In this document: positions 13,193-23,913 of the stretch, one piece after another | How the letters are laid out: the number at the start of each line of letters is the position of its first letter | Position numbering within the stretch: position 1 is the stretch's first letter | Translations under genes and position numbers: made by a program | The notes under the pieces: generated by a model | Database searches by the model: none | Told to the model about the DNA's origin: nothing | Seen by the model: the letters and a program-made list of their open reading frames with translations, nothing else | Assembly (NCBI RefSeq): GCF_021165955.1 | Contig: NZ_CP088952.1 | Span: 4,650,001 to 4,714,000, forward strand | Reading direction: 5' to 3' | Source: Massilia endophytica | GTDB lineage: Bacteria; Pseudomonadota; Gammaproteobacteria; Burkholderiales; Burkholderiaceae_D | DNA length: 64,000 nucleotides

Positions 13193-15103
13193 TCAGATCT
13201 CGACCTGCGTGCCCAGTTCGATCACCCGGTTGGTGGGAATCTGGTAGTAGTCCGCCGCGCCGCGCGCATTGCGCGACATGGCCACGAACAGGTGTTCGCG
13301 CCACGGCGCCATGCCTGCACCGGGCGCGGAGATCACGGTCTGGCGCGCAATGAAGAAGGAGGTCTCCATCATCTCGAACGGCAGGCCGTGTTCGGCGCAC
13401 AGCTCCAGGATACTGGGAATATCCGGCTCGTCCTTGAAGCCGTAGTGCACATTGAGCTGGTAGCAGTTGTGACCCAGCTCCGTGATGCGCACCTGCTCGG
13501 CGGATGGCACATAGGGTTCCTCCACGATGTGCACCGTGAAGAAGACAACGCGCTCGTGCAGGATCTTGTTGTGCGAGAGGTTGTGCAGCAGCGCGTGGGG
13601 CACGCCGTCGCTCTCGCCGCGCAGGAAGATGGCCGTTCCGGGCACGCGCACGGGCGGCGCCATGAACAGCGAATTGAGGAAGTCTTCCAGTGGAATCGCG
13701 TGCTTCTCCAGGTTCTGGAACACCAGTTCGCGGCCTGTGCGCCAGGTCAGCATCACCGTGAACAGGGCAGTACCCAGCAGCAGCGGCATCCAGCCGCCAT
13801 GGAACAGCTTCAGGGTGCTGGCCGAGAACAGCATGATGTCGATGGCGATGAAGAAACCGGTCGCGGCAAAGCAGACGATCAGCGGCAGGTGCCAGCGGTA
13901 GCGGATGACGAAGAAGGTGAGGATCGTCGTCGCCAGCATGGTGGCCGTCACGGCGATGCCGTAAGCGCCCGCCAGCGCATCGGAAGAACCGAAGCCCACC
14001 ACTGCGATCAACACCACGATCAGCTGCAGCCAGTTCACTGCCGGAATATAGATCTGGCCGATCTGGTGTTCGGAGGTGTGCAGCACGCGCATGCGCGGCA
14101 GCAGCCCAAGCGCGATGGCCTGCTTGGTCATGGAGAAGGTTCCGGAGATGGTGGCCTGGGAGGCGATCACCGCCGCCATGGTGGACAGCACCACGAGCGG
14201 GTACACGCTCCAGCTGCCCAGCTGCTGGAAGAACGGATTGCTGATCGCTTCGGGGCGCATGATGAGCAGCGCGCCCTGGCCGAAGTAGTTCAGCGCCAGC
14301 GCGGGGAAGCAGACCATGAACCAGGCCAGGCGGATCGGCTTCTTGCCGAAGTGGCCCATGTCCGCATACAGCGCCTCGGCGCCGGTGAAGGCCAGCACCA
14401 CTGCGCCCAGCGCAACGAATGCGACGAAGCCGTTATTGAGCATGAAGGTGAAGGCATGCAGCGGATTGAGCGCATGGAGAATGCGCGGCTCCTGCACGAT
14501 ATTCACCACGCCCATGGCAGCCAGCGCCGCGAACCAGGTCACCATGATGGGGCCGAACCAGCGTCCGATACCCGCCGTGCCGTGGCGCTGCAGCGCGTAC
14601 AGCGACACCAGAACGATAATCGTCAGCGGCACCACATAGCGCTCAAGCGCCGGCGCCGCCACTTCCAGGCCCTCGATGGCGCCCAGCACCGAAATCGCCG
14701 GCGTCACCACGCTGTCGCCATAGAACATGGTGGCGCCGAAGACGCCCAGCAGCAGCAGCGGGAAATGCCAGCCAGAGCGGCGGCTGACGGAATTGAGGGC
14801 CAGCGCCATCAGGGCCATGATGCCGCCTTCGCCGCGGTTGTCCGCCCGCAGCACCAGGCTGACGTATTTGAGCGAAACGATCATGGTCAGGCCCCAGAAG
14901 ATCAGGGACACCACGCCGAGCAGATTGGCCTCATTCAGGGGCAGCCCGTGCTCCGCATCGAAGATGGTCTTGAGGGTATAGAGGGGACTTGTGCCGATAT
15001 CGCCGTAGACGATGCCGACGGCCGCCAGCGTCAGGGCGGCAATGCTGTTTTTTTTATGTTCCGACGTCAAGATGACACCCAAAGTGGTTTTGGTGCATTG
15101 CAC
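13193..15103 (-). CDS. kup: Low-affinity potassium transporter Kup
   Basis: A 636-residue K+:H+ symporter of the inner membrane. The N-terminal GIVYGDIGTSPLYTLKTIF is the family signature; about twelve membrane segments follow up to residue 440, then a cytoplasmic C-terminal domain of about 190 residues (RVPGTAIFLRGESDGVPHALLHN). Length is typical. The annotated ATG has no ribosome site, and family members usually begin shortly before HKKNS, so translation may start at an in-frame TTG about 12 codons later. It diverges from a GNAT gene across about 80 bases. Confidence 0.95.
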   Translation of the reverse strand: MQCTKTTLGVILTSEHKKNSIAALTLAAVGIVYGDIGTSPLYTLKTIFDAEHGLPLNEANLLGVVSLIFWGLTMIVSLKYVSLVLRADNRGEGGIMALMALALNSVSRRSGWHFPLLLLGVFGATMFYGDSVVTPAISVLGAIEGLEVAAPALERYVVPLTIIVLVSLYALQRHGTAGIGRWFGPIMVTWFAALAAMGVVNIVQEPRILHALNPLHAFTFMLNNGFVAFVALGAVVLAFTGAEALYADMGHFGKKPIRLAWFMVCFPALALNYFGQGALLIMRPEAISNPFFQQLGSWSVYPLVVLSTMAAVIASQATISGTFSMTKQAIALGLLPRMRVLHTSEHQIGQIYIPAVNWLQLIVVLIAVVGFGSSDALAGAYGIAVTATMLATTILTFFVIRYRWHLPLIVCFAATGFFIAIDIMLFSASTLKLFHGGWMPLLLGTALFTVMLTWRTGRELVFQNLEKHAIPLEDFLNSLFMAPPVRVPGTAIFLRGESDGVPHALLHNLSHNKILHERVVFFTVHIVEEPYVPSAEQVRITELGHNCYQLNVHYGFKDEPDIPSILELCAEHGLPFEMMETSFFIARQTVISAPGAGMAPWREHLFVAMSRNARGAADYYQIPTNRVIELGTQVEI

Positions 15104-15186
15104 AATAGTTCAAGTATTTGCAAATTGCAAGGAGATTGTACCTTCACAAACTGTGGTATTTTCCGTCTTTAGCCCGAAAGAAAGTC

Positions 15187-15627
15187 ATGCAAATCAGTCA
15201 AGCAACAGAAGCCGATGTGCCCCGCCTGTTCGAGGTGTGGGAAGCGTCGGTGCGCGCCACCCATCATTTCCTTGGCGAGCAGGGAATCCAGCAGTTGATT
15301 CCCCTGGTGCGGCAGATTCTCGGCGAATTCTCTCCACTGTATTGCCTGCGCGATGAAAGCGGCGCAGTGTACGCCTTCATGGGTGCGGCCGAGGGCGTGA
15401 TCGAGATGCTCTTCGTCGACCCTGCACGGCGCGGCGGCGGCGCCGGGCGCACGCTGGTGGACTTTGCCGTCGCGCAGCTGGGCGCGACGAAGGTGGATGT
15501 CAACGAGCAGAATGGCCAGGCCTGCGGCTTCTATGAGCGCATGGGCTTCCGCCAGGTGGGACGTTCGGAGCGGGACCCCTTCGGCAATCCCTATCCCCTG
15601 CTCCATCTCGCACTGGCGGCGCAATGA
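15187..15627 (+). CDS. GNAT N-acetyltransferase (YjhQ/YjdJ-like)
   Basis: A 146-residue acetyltransferase: MQISQATEADVPRLFEVWEAS at the N-terminus, the acetyl-CoA binding run MLFVDPARRGGGAGRTLVDF, and the end CGFYERMGFRQVGRSERD. This type is often annotated as an aminoglycoside-like or small-molecule acetyltransferase; its substrate is not evident. The start at 15187 is preceded by AAAGAAAG. Its stop overlaps the rarD start by four bases (ATGA), so the two genes are translationally coupled. Confidence 0.85.
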   Translation: MQISQATEADVPRLFEVWEASVRATHHFLGEQGIQQLIPLVRQILGEFSPLYCLRDESGAVYAFMGAAEGVIEMLFVDPARRGGGAGRTLVDFAVAQLGATKVDVNEQNGQACGFYERMGFRQVGRSERDPFGNPYPLLHLALAAQ

Positions 15628-16520
15628 GTACCGGCGTGCTGTATGCGGCCCTCGCCTTCTTCTGCTGGGGCCTGTTTCCGCTCTACTTCCACGCCATCGG
15701 CGAGGTGCCGCCCATGGAGATCCTGGCGCACCGCATGCTGTGGTCCCTGCTCTTCCTCGCCATCGTGCTCGCGGTCCGGCGCCAGTGGAAATGGCTGCCG
15801 GATGTGCTGTCGAAACCGAAGGTGGTGGGAGCCTTCATCGCCAGCGCCCTGCTGCTCAGCGCGAACTGGCTGATCTACATCTGGTCCGTCAACAACGGCC
15901 ATGTGCTCGATGCGAGCCTGGGCTACTTCATCAACCCGCTCGTCAATGTGCTGCTTGGACTGGTGGTGCTGAAGGAGAAGCTGCGGCGAGGGCAGTGGCT
16001 GGCCGTGGCCATCGCGGCCTGTGGGGTGGGCTGGCTTACCTGGCAGGCGGGCCAGCTGCCTTGGATCGCATTGCTGCTGGCGGCGAGCTTCGGCGCCTAT
16101 GGCCTGCTGCGGAAGACGGCCGCGCTGGCGGCGCTGGAAGGGCTGTCCTTCGAGACCATGCTGCTGTTCCCGCTGGCGATCGCTTACGTGAGCTGGCTCA
16201 CGGTGAACGGCCAGAACACCTTCATCAACACGCCGAGCGACACCACCCGCCTGCTGCTGATGGCGGCGGGCCCGATCACGGCCATTCCGCTGCTGCTGTT
16301 CGCCGCTGGCGCGCGCCGCATTCCGCTGTCGGTGCTGGGCATGCTGCAATACCTGTCGCCCACCATGCAGATGCTGCTTGGCCTCCTGGTTTTCCACGAG
16401 GCCTTCTCGCCCGCGCGGCTGGCAGGCTTCATCGTGATCTGGAGCGCACTCGCCATCTATGTGGCGGAAGGGCTGTGGACTTCGCGCCTTACTGGCGCGG
16501 CAGCGTCTTCCAGTAAGTAA
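15624..16520 (+). CDS. rarD: RarD-type EamA transporter
   Basis: A 298-residue inner-membrane protein with ten hydrophobic segments in two EamA repeats. LYAALAFFCWGLFPLYFHAIGEVPPMEILAHR at the start and NSLGYFINPLVNVLLG-like SLGYFINPLVNVLL in the middle are the RarD signature. The transported compound is not established; RarD was named for chloramphenicol sensitivity. It starts inside the preceding GNAT gene and its last 32 bases overlap the convergent monoheme lipoprotein gene. Confidence 0.93.
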   Translation: MSTGVLYAALAFFCWGLFPLYFHAIGEVPPMEILAHRMLWSLLFLAIVLAVRRQWKWLPDVLSKPKVVGAFIASALLLSANWLIYIWSVNNGHVLDASLGYFINPLVNVLLGLVVLKEKLRRGQWLAVAIAACGVGWLTWQAGQLPWIALLLAASFGAYGLLRKTAALAALEGLSFETMLLFPLAIAYVSWLTVNGQNTFINTPSDTTRLLLMAAGPITAIPLLLFAAGARRIPLSVLGMLQYLSPTMQMLLGLLVFHEAFSPARLAGFIVIWSALAIYVAEGLWTSRLTGAAASSSK

Positions 16521-18594
16521 GCAGTTCGCGCAGCGCCTGCGGCTTGTTCAGGGGCGGCAGGCGGCCCGCCTGGTCGCGCGTGTTCACGCCGTGGCAGGAT
16601 GCGCAGGTGCGCATCTCGCCCGGCTGGAAAGTGACCCAGTTCCGCTCGCGCACCACGGCGTTGCCTTGCGCATCCGTGGTCTGCCAGGTGAGCGCACGGC
16701 CCGCGGGAACAAAGGCCGCGGTGGAGCCGTCGATGGCGATACGCACACTCCCAGCCGGACCCGAAGGATTGGCCGGATTGGACTGCCCGTCCATGGGCTG
16801 GGCGATCACGCGGCGTCCCGGACGGCCCGGATAGGCCCGCAGCTGTTCGCCCTGCAGAATCTGAAAGTGGCTGATCTCATACACCTTCGCATCGGGAGCA
16901 TCTTTCGACCTGCTCTCGACGCCTCCCGGCACCTTCAGGTTGTATGGCTGCTGCAGCTCCGCTCGGTCGCGGCTTGTCTGGTCGCGCGTGACGACCAGCG
17001 CCAGCTCGTGTTGCTGCAGCCAGCGGCGCAGTTCATCCTCGCTCACCTTCTCCTCGGCCAGCACGGCGCGTTCGGGTGCTTCCAGCACCGTGCTCGAAGC
17101 GGGCGGGCGGACACGCGCACGCACTTCCACGGCTTCCAGCTCCCATAGTTCCTTGCCGTCCGCTCCACGCAGTCCCTTGGTCAATGCGGGACCTGCGCGG
17201 TACAGGCCCGATGTCGAATCGGGCTCCAGCCAGCGCAGGCGCAGCCCGTCGAGCGTACCGCCCGGCTCCGGCGCACGCACGCTGGCCGTGTGGCTGGCGA
17301 CGATACGCCCGTCCGACAGGGGCAGCGGATTGCGGAAACGCCCGCCGCGCAAAGCGTCGCCGGGATGCGATTCCGTCAGCTGGGTCACCGTCATGCGTTC
17401 CGGGTTCATGCCAGCCGGACCATTCAGGCGCACGATCTGGTTGGTGGTGAATGAATCCTGCTCGCGCGCCGCAATGGCGAGGTAGCTGCCGGGCGCGTGC
17501 GGGTCTTCGCGCAGGTGGAACAGGCCGCCGTCGCGCCGCACCGCCACGCGGTTGGCGTGCAGCGTATCGAGCGTGCGGGCCGACAACGCGGGATCGTCGC
17601 GGAAGCTGGGCGTCATGAAGCCGAACGAGAGTTCGTGCTGGCCCACATGGTTCAGGGTCTCCTCGTTGCTGCCGTCCTGGTTCATGGCCCAGGCAGTAAA
17701 GAAGTTCGTCACGAAAGGACTCACTTCGCCATACCTGCCCTTGCTGCCTGCGCGCGATTCGGGAAACACCTCCTCGCGGCTTTCCAGCTGGCGGGCGTTT
17801 GCAGCCTCGCTGTCGAAGTTGAAGGAGTTGAAGGGCAGTGCAACGCCGTTGCGCACCGCATCACGGTCGCGCTCCGCCAGCTGGTCCTGCTGCAGGTGGT
17901 CCCAGCGCGTGAAGACGATGCGGCCGAAGCTGTCCAGCGTGGGGCTGAAGGCGCCGCTGGGCGCGTGGTTCAGCAGCCGCAGTGCGCCGCTTGCCGGGTC
18001 CAGGCTCCAGATCCCGGTGTTGGTGGGCGTGGCCTCGTATTCGTCCAGCTGGGGATAGAGGTGGGCCTCGCCGGTGCGTGGGCGGTCGGAAGTAAACAGG
18101 ATGCGGTCGTCGCTTGCATAGAGGGGCGAGACATTGTTGTAGCCTTCCGGCTGGCGCGGCACCCTGGCTACATGCGCTGTCTCGTTCCTGCCAAGTCCAG
18201 TCACTTCATAAAGCTGCCACACCGCGCCTTCGAGCATGCTGAATACAGCCTTGCGCCCGTCCCAGTACACGGCTGGCTCACGCACCGCGACCTGCCCGAA
18301 ACCCGCCTCCAGCGTCAGGTTGCGCAGGCTTCCGTCCGGGTAGCGCAGCATGAGCGCGCCGCCGCGCGGCGCCTGCGCTGCACCGGGCATGTGGTTCGCG
18401 AAGGTGGACAGGCGCGCCGCGAAATCGGTGTGCAGCGGCGTCTGCGTGACGAACAGGATGGGGTAAGGCGCCGGGGCGGAGGAAGGAATGCGCGCGGGAG
18501 GCGCCTCTCCCGGCACGAGCGGACCATTGCGTTCGCACGCAGCCAGAAGAAGGAGCAGAGCGAGGCTGGCGGCGCGTTTCAGGGCTGGTGTCAT
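16489..18594 (-). CDS. Monoheme beta-propeller lipoprotein, hydrazine-synthase-alpha-related
   Basis: A 701-residue exported lipoprotein (lipobox LLAAC at about residue 19). The middle has beta-propeller features (PLYASDDRILFTSDRP, GIWSLDPASGALRLL, SPTLDSFGRIVFTRWDHL, AWAMNQDGSNEETL) typical of the hydrazine synthase alpha-related family. Near the C-terminus, RTCASCHGVN is a single CxxCH haem site. The best-known relative works in anammox bacteria, but related proteins occur widely without that pathway, so hydrazine chemistry should not be inferred. It is probably a periplasmic redox protein. It overlaps rarD tail-to-tail by 32 bases and diverges from another exported lipoprotein. Confidence 0.75.
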   Translation of the reverse strand: MTPALKRAASLALLLLLAACERNGPLVPGEAPPARIPSSAPAPYPILFVTQTPLHTDFAARLSTFANHMPGAAQAPRGGALMLRYPDGSLRNLTLEAGFGQVAVREPAVYWDGRKAVFSMLEGAVWQLYEVTGLGRNETAHVARVPRQPEGYNNVSPLYASDDRILFTSDRPRTGEAHLYPQLDEYEATPTNTGIWSLDPASGALRLLNHAPSGAFSPTLDSFGRIVFTRWDHLQQDQLAERDRDAVRNGVALPFNSFNFDSEAANARQLESREEVFPESRAGSKGRYGEVSPFVTNFFTAWAMNQDGSNEETLNHVGQHELSFGFMTPSFRDDPALSARTLDTLHANRVAVRRDGGLFHLREDPHAPGSYLAIAAREQDSFTTNQIVRLNGPAGMNPERMTVTQLTESHPGDALRGGRFRNPLPLSDGRIVASHTASVRAPEPGGTLDGLRLRWLEPDSTSGLYRAGPALTKGLRGADGKELWELEAVEVRARVRPPASSTVLEAPERAVLAEEKVSEDELRRWLQQHELALVVTRDQTSRDRAELQQPYNLKVPGGVESRSKDAPDAKVYEISHFQILQGEQLRAYPGRPGRRVIAQPMDGQSNPANPSGPAGSVRIAIDGSTAAFVPAGRALTWQTTDAQGNAVVRERNWVTFQPGEMRTCASCHGVNTRDQAGRLPPLNKPQALRELLTYWKTLPRQ

Positions 18595-18617
18595 TGTGGC
18601 TGGATCTGCGAAATCGG

Positions 18618-18652
18618 CTCAAGTGTAGCGCACCTGCAATTGAATACTTGAG
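18618..18652. other. CTCAAGT inverted repeat between two lipoprotein genes
   Basis: CTCAAGT at 18618-18624 and ACTTGAG at 18646-18652, separated by 21 bases, in the 112-base divergent space. Half-sites two to three helical turns apart can bind a looped or tetrameric regulator, but a seven-base repeat could be chance. Confidence 0.25.
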
Positions 18653-18706
18653 TTTTCCAACGGATCGGTGCAACCTTGTGCGGATTACAAGATAACCGGA
18701 GACACC

Positions 18707-20317
18707 ATGCCTCACTCCCACCTTCGATCCCTGCGCCGTGCCGGACTGGCTGGCGCCTCCGCGCTGGCGCTCGGCGCACTGGTCATCGCCTGCGGTGGCG
18801 GCGGCGGCGGCGGCGGAACCGTGGCGCCGCCTCCCCCGCCGCCCGACCCCGGCCCTACCGGCCCGGGCCCCATCGTGAACGGCCCGGCATGGACTTCCTT
18901 TGGGCGCGATGCGCAGCACAGCGCCGTTTCGGCTATTGCGACGCAGACCCTCAGCCGCATCGTGTGGCAGGCGCCGGTGGACATGGCGCCGCAGTACTCG
19001 GCGCAAGGCTATCTGCTGGTGCACTACGGCTCTCCCGTCATCACGGGCAAGAACACTGTCATCCTGCCCGTCAAGCGCGCAGCCACGGCGCAGTACAAGG
19101 TGGAGGCGCGCAGCGGCGCGAACGGCTTCGTCATGTGGAGCATGGACAGCGATTACGTGATGCCCGCCCATAACTGGATGCCGAGCTATAACGTGACGCT
19201 GACCGCGGCCAATCGCATCGTCGCTCCCGGCGCAGGCGGCAAGATCCTGTTCCGCGACGATGCCGATTCGCCCACGTCCACCAACCAGACTTCCCTCTTC
19301 TACAGCGCCGCCACCTATGCCGCCAACAAGGCGGCGCTGGATGCGCAGATCTACATCAACACGCCGATCACCGCCGATTCGGCGGGCAACCTGTATTTCG
19401 GCTTCGAGGCAGCGGCGGGCAACGCGGCCAACCTTTCCAGCGGCATTGCGCGGCTGGCGGCGGACGGCAACGGCAACTGGAAAGGCATATCCCAGTTGAC
19501 CGGCGAAGCAGCGCTGCAGAAGGTCGCAATGAACAGCGCACCGGCCCTGTCGGCGGACCAGAAGACGCTGTACATCGTTGCCAAGGGCTCCGCATCCAGC
19601 ACCGCAGGCTCGCTGCTGGCACTGGACAGCACCACGCTGGAGCTGAAATCCAAGCGCGCCCTGATCGATCCGGAGACCGGCCTCGCTGCACGCATCACCG
19701 ACGACAGCACGGCCTCTCCTGCCGTCGGCCACGATGGCGACGTATACATCGGCGTGCTCGAGACCACCACGGGCCAGCACAACCAGCGCGGCTGGCTGCT
19801 GCACTTCGACGCTCCGCTTGCCACCGTCAAGACGCCCGGCTCTTTCGGCTGGGACGACACGGCTTCCTTCGTGGCCGCAAATCTGGTGCCCAGCTACAAG
19901 GGCAACTCGCCTTATCTGGTCATGACGAAGTACAACAACTACGGACGCTCCGGCAGCGGCGATTCGAAGAACCGCATCGCCATCCTCGATCCTTCCGACC
20001 CGCAGACCGACGCCATCTCGGGCAAGCCGGTCATGCGCGAAGTGCTCACCATCCTCGGCCCCACGCCGGACCCGCGCTTCCCCGGCGGCGTAGTGGAGTG
20101 GTGCATCAACACGGCGGCGGTGGACCCCTTCACCAAGTCCGTGCTGGTGAACAGCGAGGACGGCTATCTGTACCGCTGGGACCTCGCCACCAACACCCTG
20201 AGCGAGCGCATTCGCCTCACCAGCGGGCTGGGCGAGTCATACACCCCAACGGCCATTGGCGCGGACGGCAAGGTCTACGCCATCAACAACGCCATCGCTT
20301 TCGCGATCGGCAAATAA
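18707..20317 (+). CDS. Exported lipoprotein with PQQ/WD-type propeller, function unknown
   Basis: A 536-residue lipoprotein starting at 18707 with GGAG five bases upstream. The signal ends with the lipobox VIAC, followed by a run of eight glycines and then a proline run, which acts as a flexible tether. The rest resembles a PQQ-like beta-propeller: WTSFGRDAQHSAVSA (as in SWPTFGHD starts), GKNTVILPVKR, NLYFGFEA, DGDVYIGVLE, DGYLYRWDLATNTLSERIRL and GKVYAINN. No catalytic motif is apparent, so it may be a scaffold or binding protein. It is divergent from the monoheme lipoprotein and followed 13 bases later by sodC, with which it probably shares a transcript. Confidence 0.7.
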   Translation: MPHSHLRSLRRAGLAGASALALGALVIACGGGGGGGGTVAPPPPPPDPGPTGPGPIVNGPAWTSFGRDAQHSAVSAIATQTLSRIVWQAPVDMAPQYSAQGYLLVHYGSPVITGKNTVILPVKRAATAQYKVEARSGANGFVMWSMDSDYVMPAHNWMPSYNVTLTAANRIVAPGAGGKILFRDDADSPTSTNQTSLFYSAATYAANKAALDAQIYINTPITADSAGNLYFGFEAAAGNAANLSSGIARLAADGNGNWKGISQLTGEAALQKVAMNSAPALSADQKTLYIVAKGSASSTAGSLLALDSTTLELKSKRALIDPETGLAARITDDSTASPAVGHDGDVYIGVLETTTGQHNQRGWLLHFDAPLATVKTPGSFGWDDTASFVAANLVPSYKGNSPYLVMTKYNNYGRSGSGDSKNRIAILDPSDPQTDAISGKPVMREVLTILGPTPDPRFPGGVVEWCINTAAVDPFTKSVLVNSEDGYLYRWDLATNTLSERIRLTSGLGESYTPTAIGADGKVYAINNAIAFAIGK

Positions 20318-20330
20318 CGGAGGAAAAACC

Positions 20331-20855
20331 ATGCGTATCCTGATGTTGGCTGCCACCCTGGCAAGTTCGCTGGCGATGGCGGCGGAAAGCACCGTGACGG
20401 TGGAGATGAACATCGTCGACGGCAATGGCACCGTGTCGAAGGCGGGAGAGATGAGCGTGAGCGAATCGCCATACGGCCTCGTATTCACGCCCAGGCTGAG
20501 CGGCCTGCCCGCCGGCGTGCATGGCTTCCATATCCACGCGAATCCTTCCTGCGCGCCGGGCCAGCAGGAAGGCAAGACCGTTGCGGCACTGGGCGCGGGC
20601 GGCCATTGGGATCCGGACGCCACCAAGGTGCACGCGGGCCCCTACGGCAATGGCCACAAGGGCGACCTCCCGGCGCTCTATGTGGGCGCGGACGGCAAGG
20701 CGGAATATCCGGTGCTGGCGCCGCGCCTGCGCAGCCTGTCGGAAGTGCGCGGCCACGCCCTGATGCTGCACGCGGGCGGCGACAACCACGCCGACCACCC
20801 TGCCCCGCTGGGCGGCGGCGGCGCCCGCATGGCCTGCGGCGTGGTCGGCAGCTAA
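20331..20855 (+). CDS. sodC: Periplasmic Cu/Zn superoxide dismutase
   Basis: A 174-residue enzyme with a signal peptide (MRILMLAATLASSLAMAAE). It converts superoxide to peroxide and oxygen in the periplasm. Copper and zinc ligands are visible in HGFHIHANPSC, GAGGHWDP, HAGPYGNGHKGDLP and RGHALMLHAGGDNH; disulfide cysteines are in NPSCAPG and MACGVVG. AACGGAGG provides the ribosome site, and the gene lies 13 bases after the propeller lipoprotein. A hairpin without a U run follows at 20873. Confidence 0.97.
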   Translation: MRILMLAATLASSLAMAAESTVTVEMNIVDGNGTVSKAGEMSVSESPYGLVFTPRLSGLPAGVHGFHIHANPSCAPGQQEGKTVAALGAGGHWDPDATKVHAGPYGNGHKGDLPALYVGADGKAEYPVLAPRLRSLSEVRGHALMLHAGGDNHADHPAPLGGGGARMACGVVGS

Positions 20856-20872
20856 GTTCCCTTCTCCGGGCG

Positions 20873-20894
20873 GGCGATTTCTCCGAAAATCGCC
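20873..20894 (+). terminator. Weak hairpin after sodC
   Basis: GGCGATTT, six-base loop, AAATCGCC. It lies 18 bases past the sodC stop and 81 bases before ettA. The downstream T content is low, so termination would be incomplete or factor-dependent. Confidence 0.4.
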
Positions 20895-20974
20895 TGCCTT
20901 GCCGTTTTCGCATGGCTAGCGCGGCCGGTTTGGCGTATCCTTGTTGACCTTTGTTCTATTTCTGAGAATTTCCG

Positions 20975-22642
<1,668 letters not shown>

Positions 22643-22644
22643 TC

Positions 22645-23106
22645 ATGCGGACCCTGCTTGCCGCCCTTCTCGCTTCGGCCTGCATGCAGGCCGGGGCTGC
22701 ATCCGTGGACCAGCTCGGCTGGCTCGCGGGATGCTGGGCTTCCGAAGGCGGCGAGCCGGGTTCTGGCGAACAATGGATGGCGCCTGCGGGCGGCACCATG
22801 CTCGGCACGGCCCGTACCGTCAAGGGCGGAAAAACCGTTGCCTGGGAATTCGTGCAGATCCGCGCGCTGGACGACGGGCGCCTGGCCTACGTGGCCAAAC
22901 CGCACAACCAGGCGGAAGCCGCCTTTCCACTACGGAGCGTGACGGAGAACGAGGTGGTGTTCGAAGCGCCGGAACACGATTTTCCGCAGCGGATCATTTA
23001 CCGCCGCGAAGGCAGCGAACGGCTGCATGCGCGCATCGAAGGCACGGTGAAGGGGAAGCTGAAAGGCATCGACTTCCCGCTGCGCAGGACGGCGTGCACG
23101 CAATAA
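22645..23106 (+). CDS. DUF6265 exported protein
   Basis: A 153-residue protein with a signal peptide (MRTLLAALLASACMQAGA) followed by the DUF6265 pattern: LGWLAGCWASEGG, EQWMAPAGGTMLGTARTVKGGK, FVQIRA, FEAPEHDFPQRIIYRREG. The fold is likely a lipocalin-like barrel; function is unknown. The start lies two bases beyond the ettA stop, so it is at the end of the ettA transcript, although the products have no evident link. Confidence 0.85.
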   Translation: MRTLLAALLASACMQAGAASVDQLGWLAGCWASEGGEPGSGEQWMAPAGGTMLGTARTVKGGKTVAWEFVQIRALDDGRLAYVAKPHNQAEAAFPLRSVTENEVVFEAPEHDFPQRIIYRREGSERLHARIEGTVKGKLKGIDFPLRRTACTQ

Positions 23107-23131
23107 TCGCGCCGCCGTCCCACTTGCAGGC

Positions 23132-23719
23132 TTAGAAGTTGTAGTTCGCGCCCAGGGTCACAGCGCCCTTGCGGCGACCTACGTCGATATCGTTCTTCCC
23201 GTAGTGCTCATATTCGAGCGACAGGGACACTTTCTGGTTCACCGTATACTCCGCGCCCACGGCGGCGTAAAGTGCATTGCGGCTGCTGTCGCCACGGACG
23301 GCGGACGCCAGTCCGGTGCCGCTCACGTCGTTCTTGTTGTGGGCCACACCCAGCTTGCCGAACAGGGAAAACTGATCGTTGACGGGATAGCTGCCTTTAC
23401 CAGCAAGATAGAAGGATTTGGCGTCGCTTTCCACCCGGCCGGTGGCGCTGCCCACGGTGTAGGCGTAGTCGGATTTGCCGAAGTCGGTGTAGCCCGCTTC
23501 CACGGCCCAGGTCGGATTGATCTGGACGCCGCCGAAAATCTTGCCGCCCCACTCATTGCTCTTGCGGTCGCCCGAGCTGGTATCGCCGGGGATGTTGTAG
23601 CGATGTTCGCTCGAGACGGCGCCGATACCGACGTATGGCGTGTTATCGGCGGCGTGGGCGGTGGACAGGGCGCCAAAGGCGGTCGTGGAAGCAAGCAGGG
23701 CAAGGATAGTCTTTTTCAT
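23132..23719 (-). CDS. Small outer-membrane beta-barrel protein
   Basis: A 195-residue outer-membrane protein. It has a signal peptide (KTILALLASTTAFGALSTAHA), then alternating strands YVGIGAVSSEHRYN, WAVEAGYTDFGKSDYAY, SFYLAGKGSYPV and VSLSLEYEHYGKNDID, ending in a C-terminal phenylalanine (GANYNF), the signal for barrel insertion. It fits the OmpA-like or porin-like eight-strand family; no pore specificity can be assigned. Upstream, AGATAGCAT is repeated with an 11-base period, possibly an operator. Confidence 0.85.
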   Translation of the reverse strand: MKKTILALLASTTAFGALSTAHAADNTPYVGIGAVSSEHRYNIPGDTSSGDRKSNEWGGKIFGGVQINPTWAVEAGYTDFGKSDYAYTVGSATGRVESDAKSFYLAGKGSYPVNDQFSLFGKLGVAHNKNDVSGTGLASAVRGDSSRNALYAAVGAEYTVNQKVSLSLEYEHYGKNDIDVGRRKGAVTLGANYNF

Positions 23720-23797
23720 CTTCTTGATCTTTCAGCAAAAGTTACTCGGAGTTGCTTGGGATCGCTGTTCATTAGTGAAAGAACTGCGATGGGTCCA

Positions 23798-23817
23798 AGA
23801 TAGCATCGAGATAGCAT
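23798..23817. promoter_or_regulatory. AGATAGCAT tandem repeat upstream of the outer-membrane barrel gene
   Basis: AGATAGCAT at 23798-23806 and 23809-23817, an 11-base period. On the minus strand this reads TGCTATCT twice, and the promoter-proximal copy contains an extended -10-like TGCTATCTT. The spacing suits an OmpR-family regulator, which often controls outer-membrane proteins. It lies about 80-100 bases before the gene start. Confidence 0.4.
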
Positions 23818-23913
23818 TACAAAAGAGCCTATTGCGTAATAAATGTGAGAAGATGTAATCACTATTGAAGAAGTTAGCCCTGCCCCCCATATCGCGGCCA
23901 GCGTCCCGGCTGC

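Noticed and set aside
13100..15172. A 690-codon plus-strand open frame opposite kup
   Set aside because: It is a shadow of the Kup coding sequence in GC-rich DNA: His/Gln/Arg-rich, no ribosome site, no family pattern.
16489..18594. Hydrazine synthase function for the monoheme lipoprotein
   Set aside because: The relationship is to a broad family; only one haem site is present and no other anammox genes are near.
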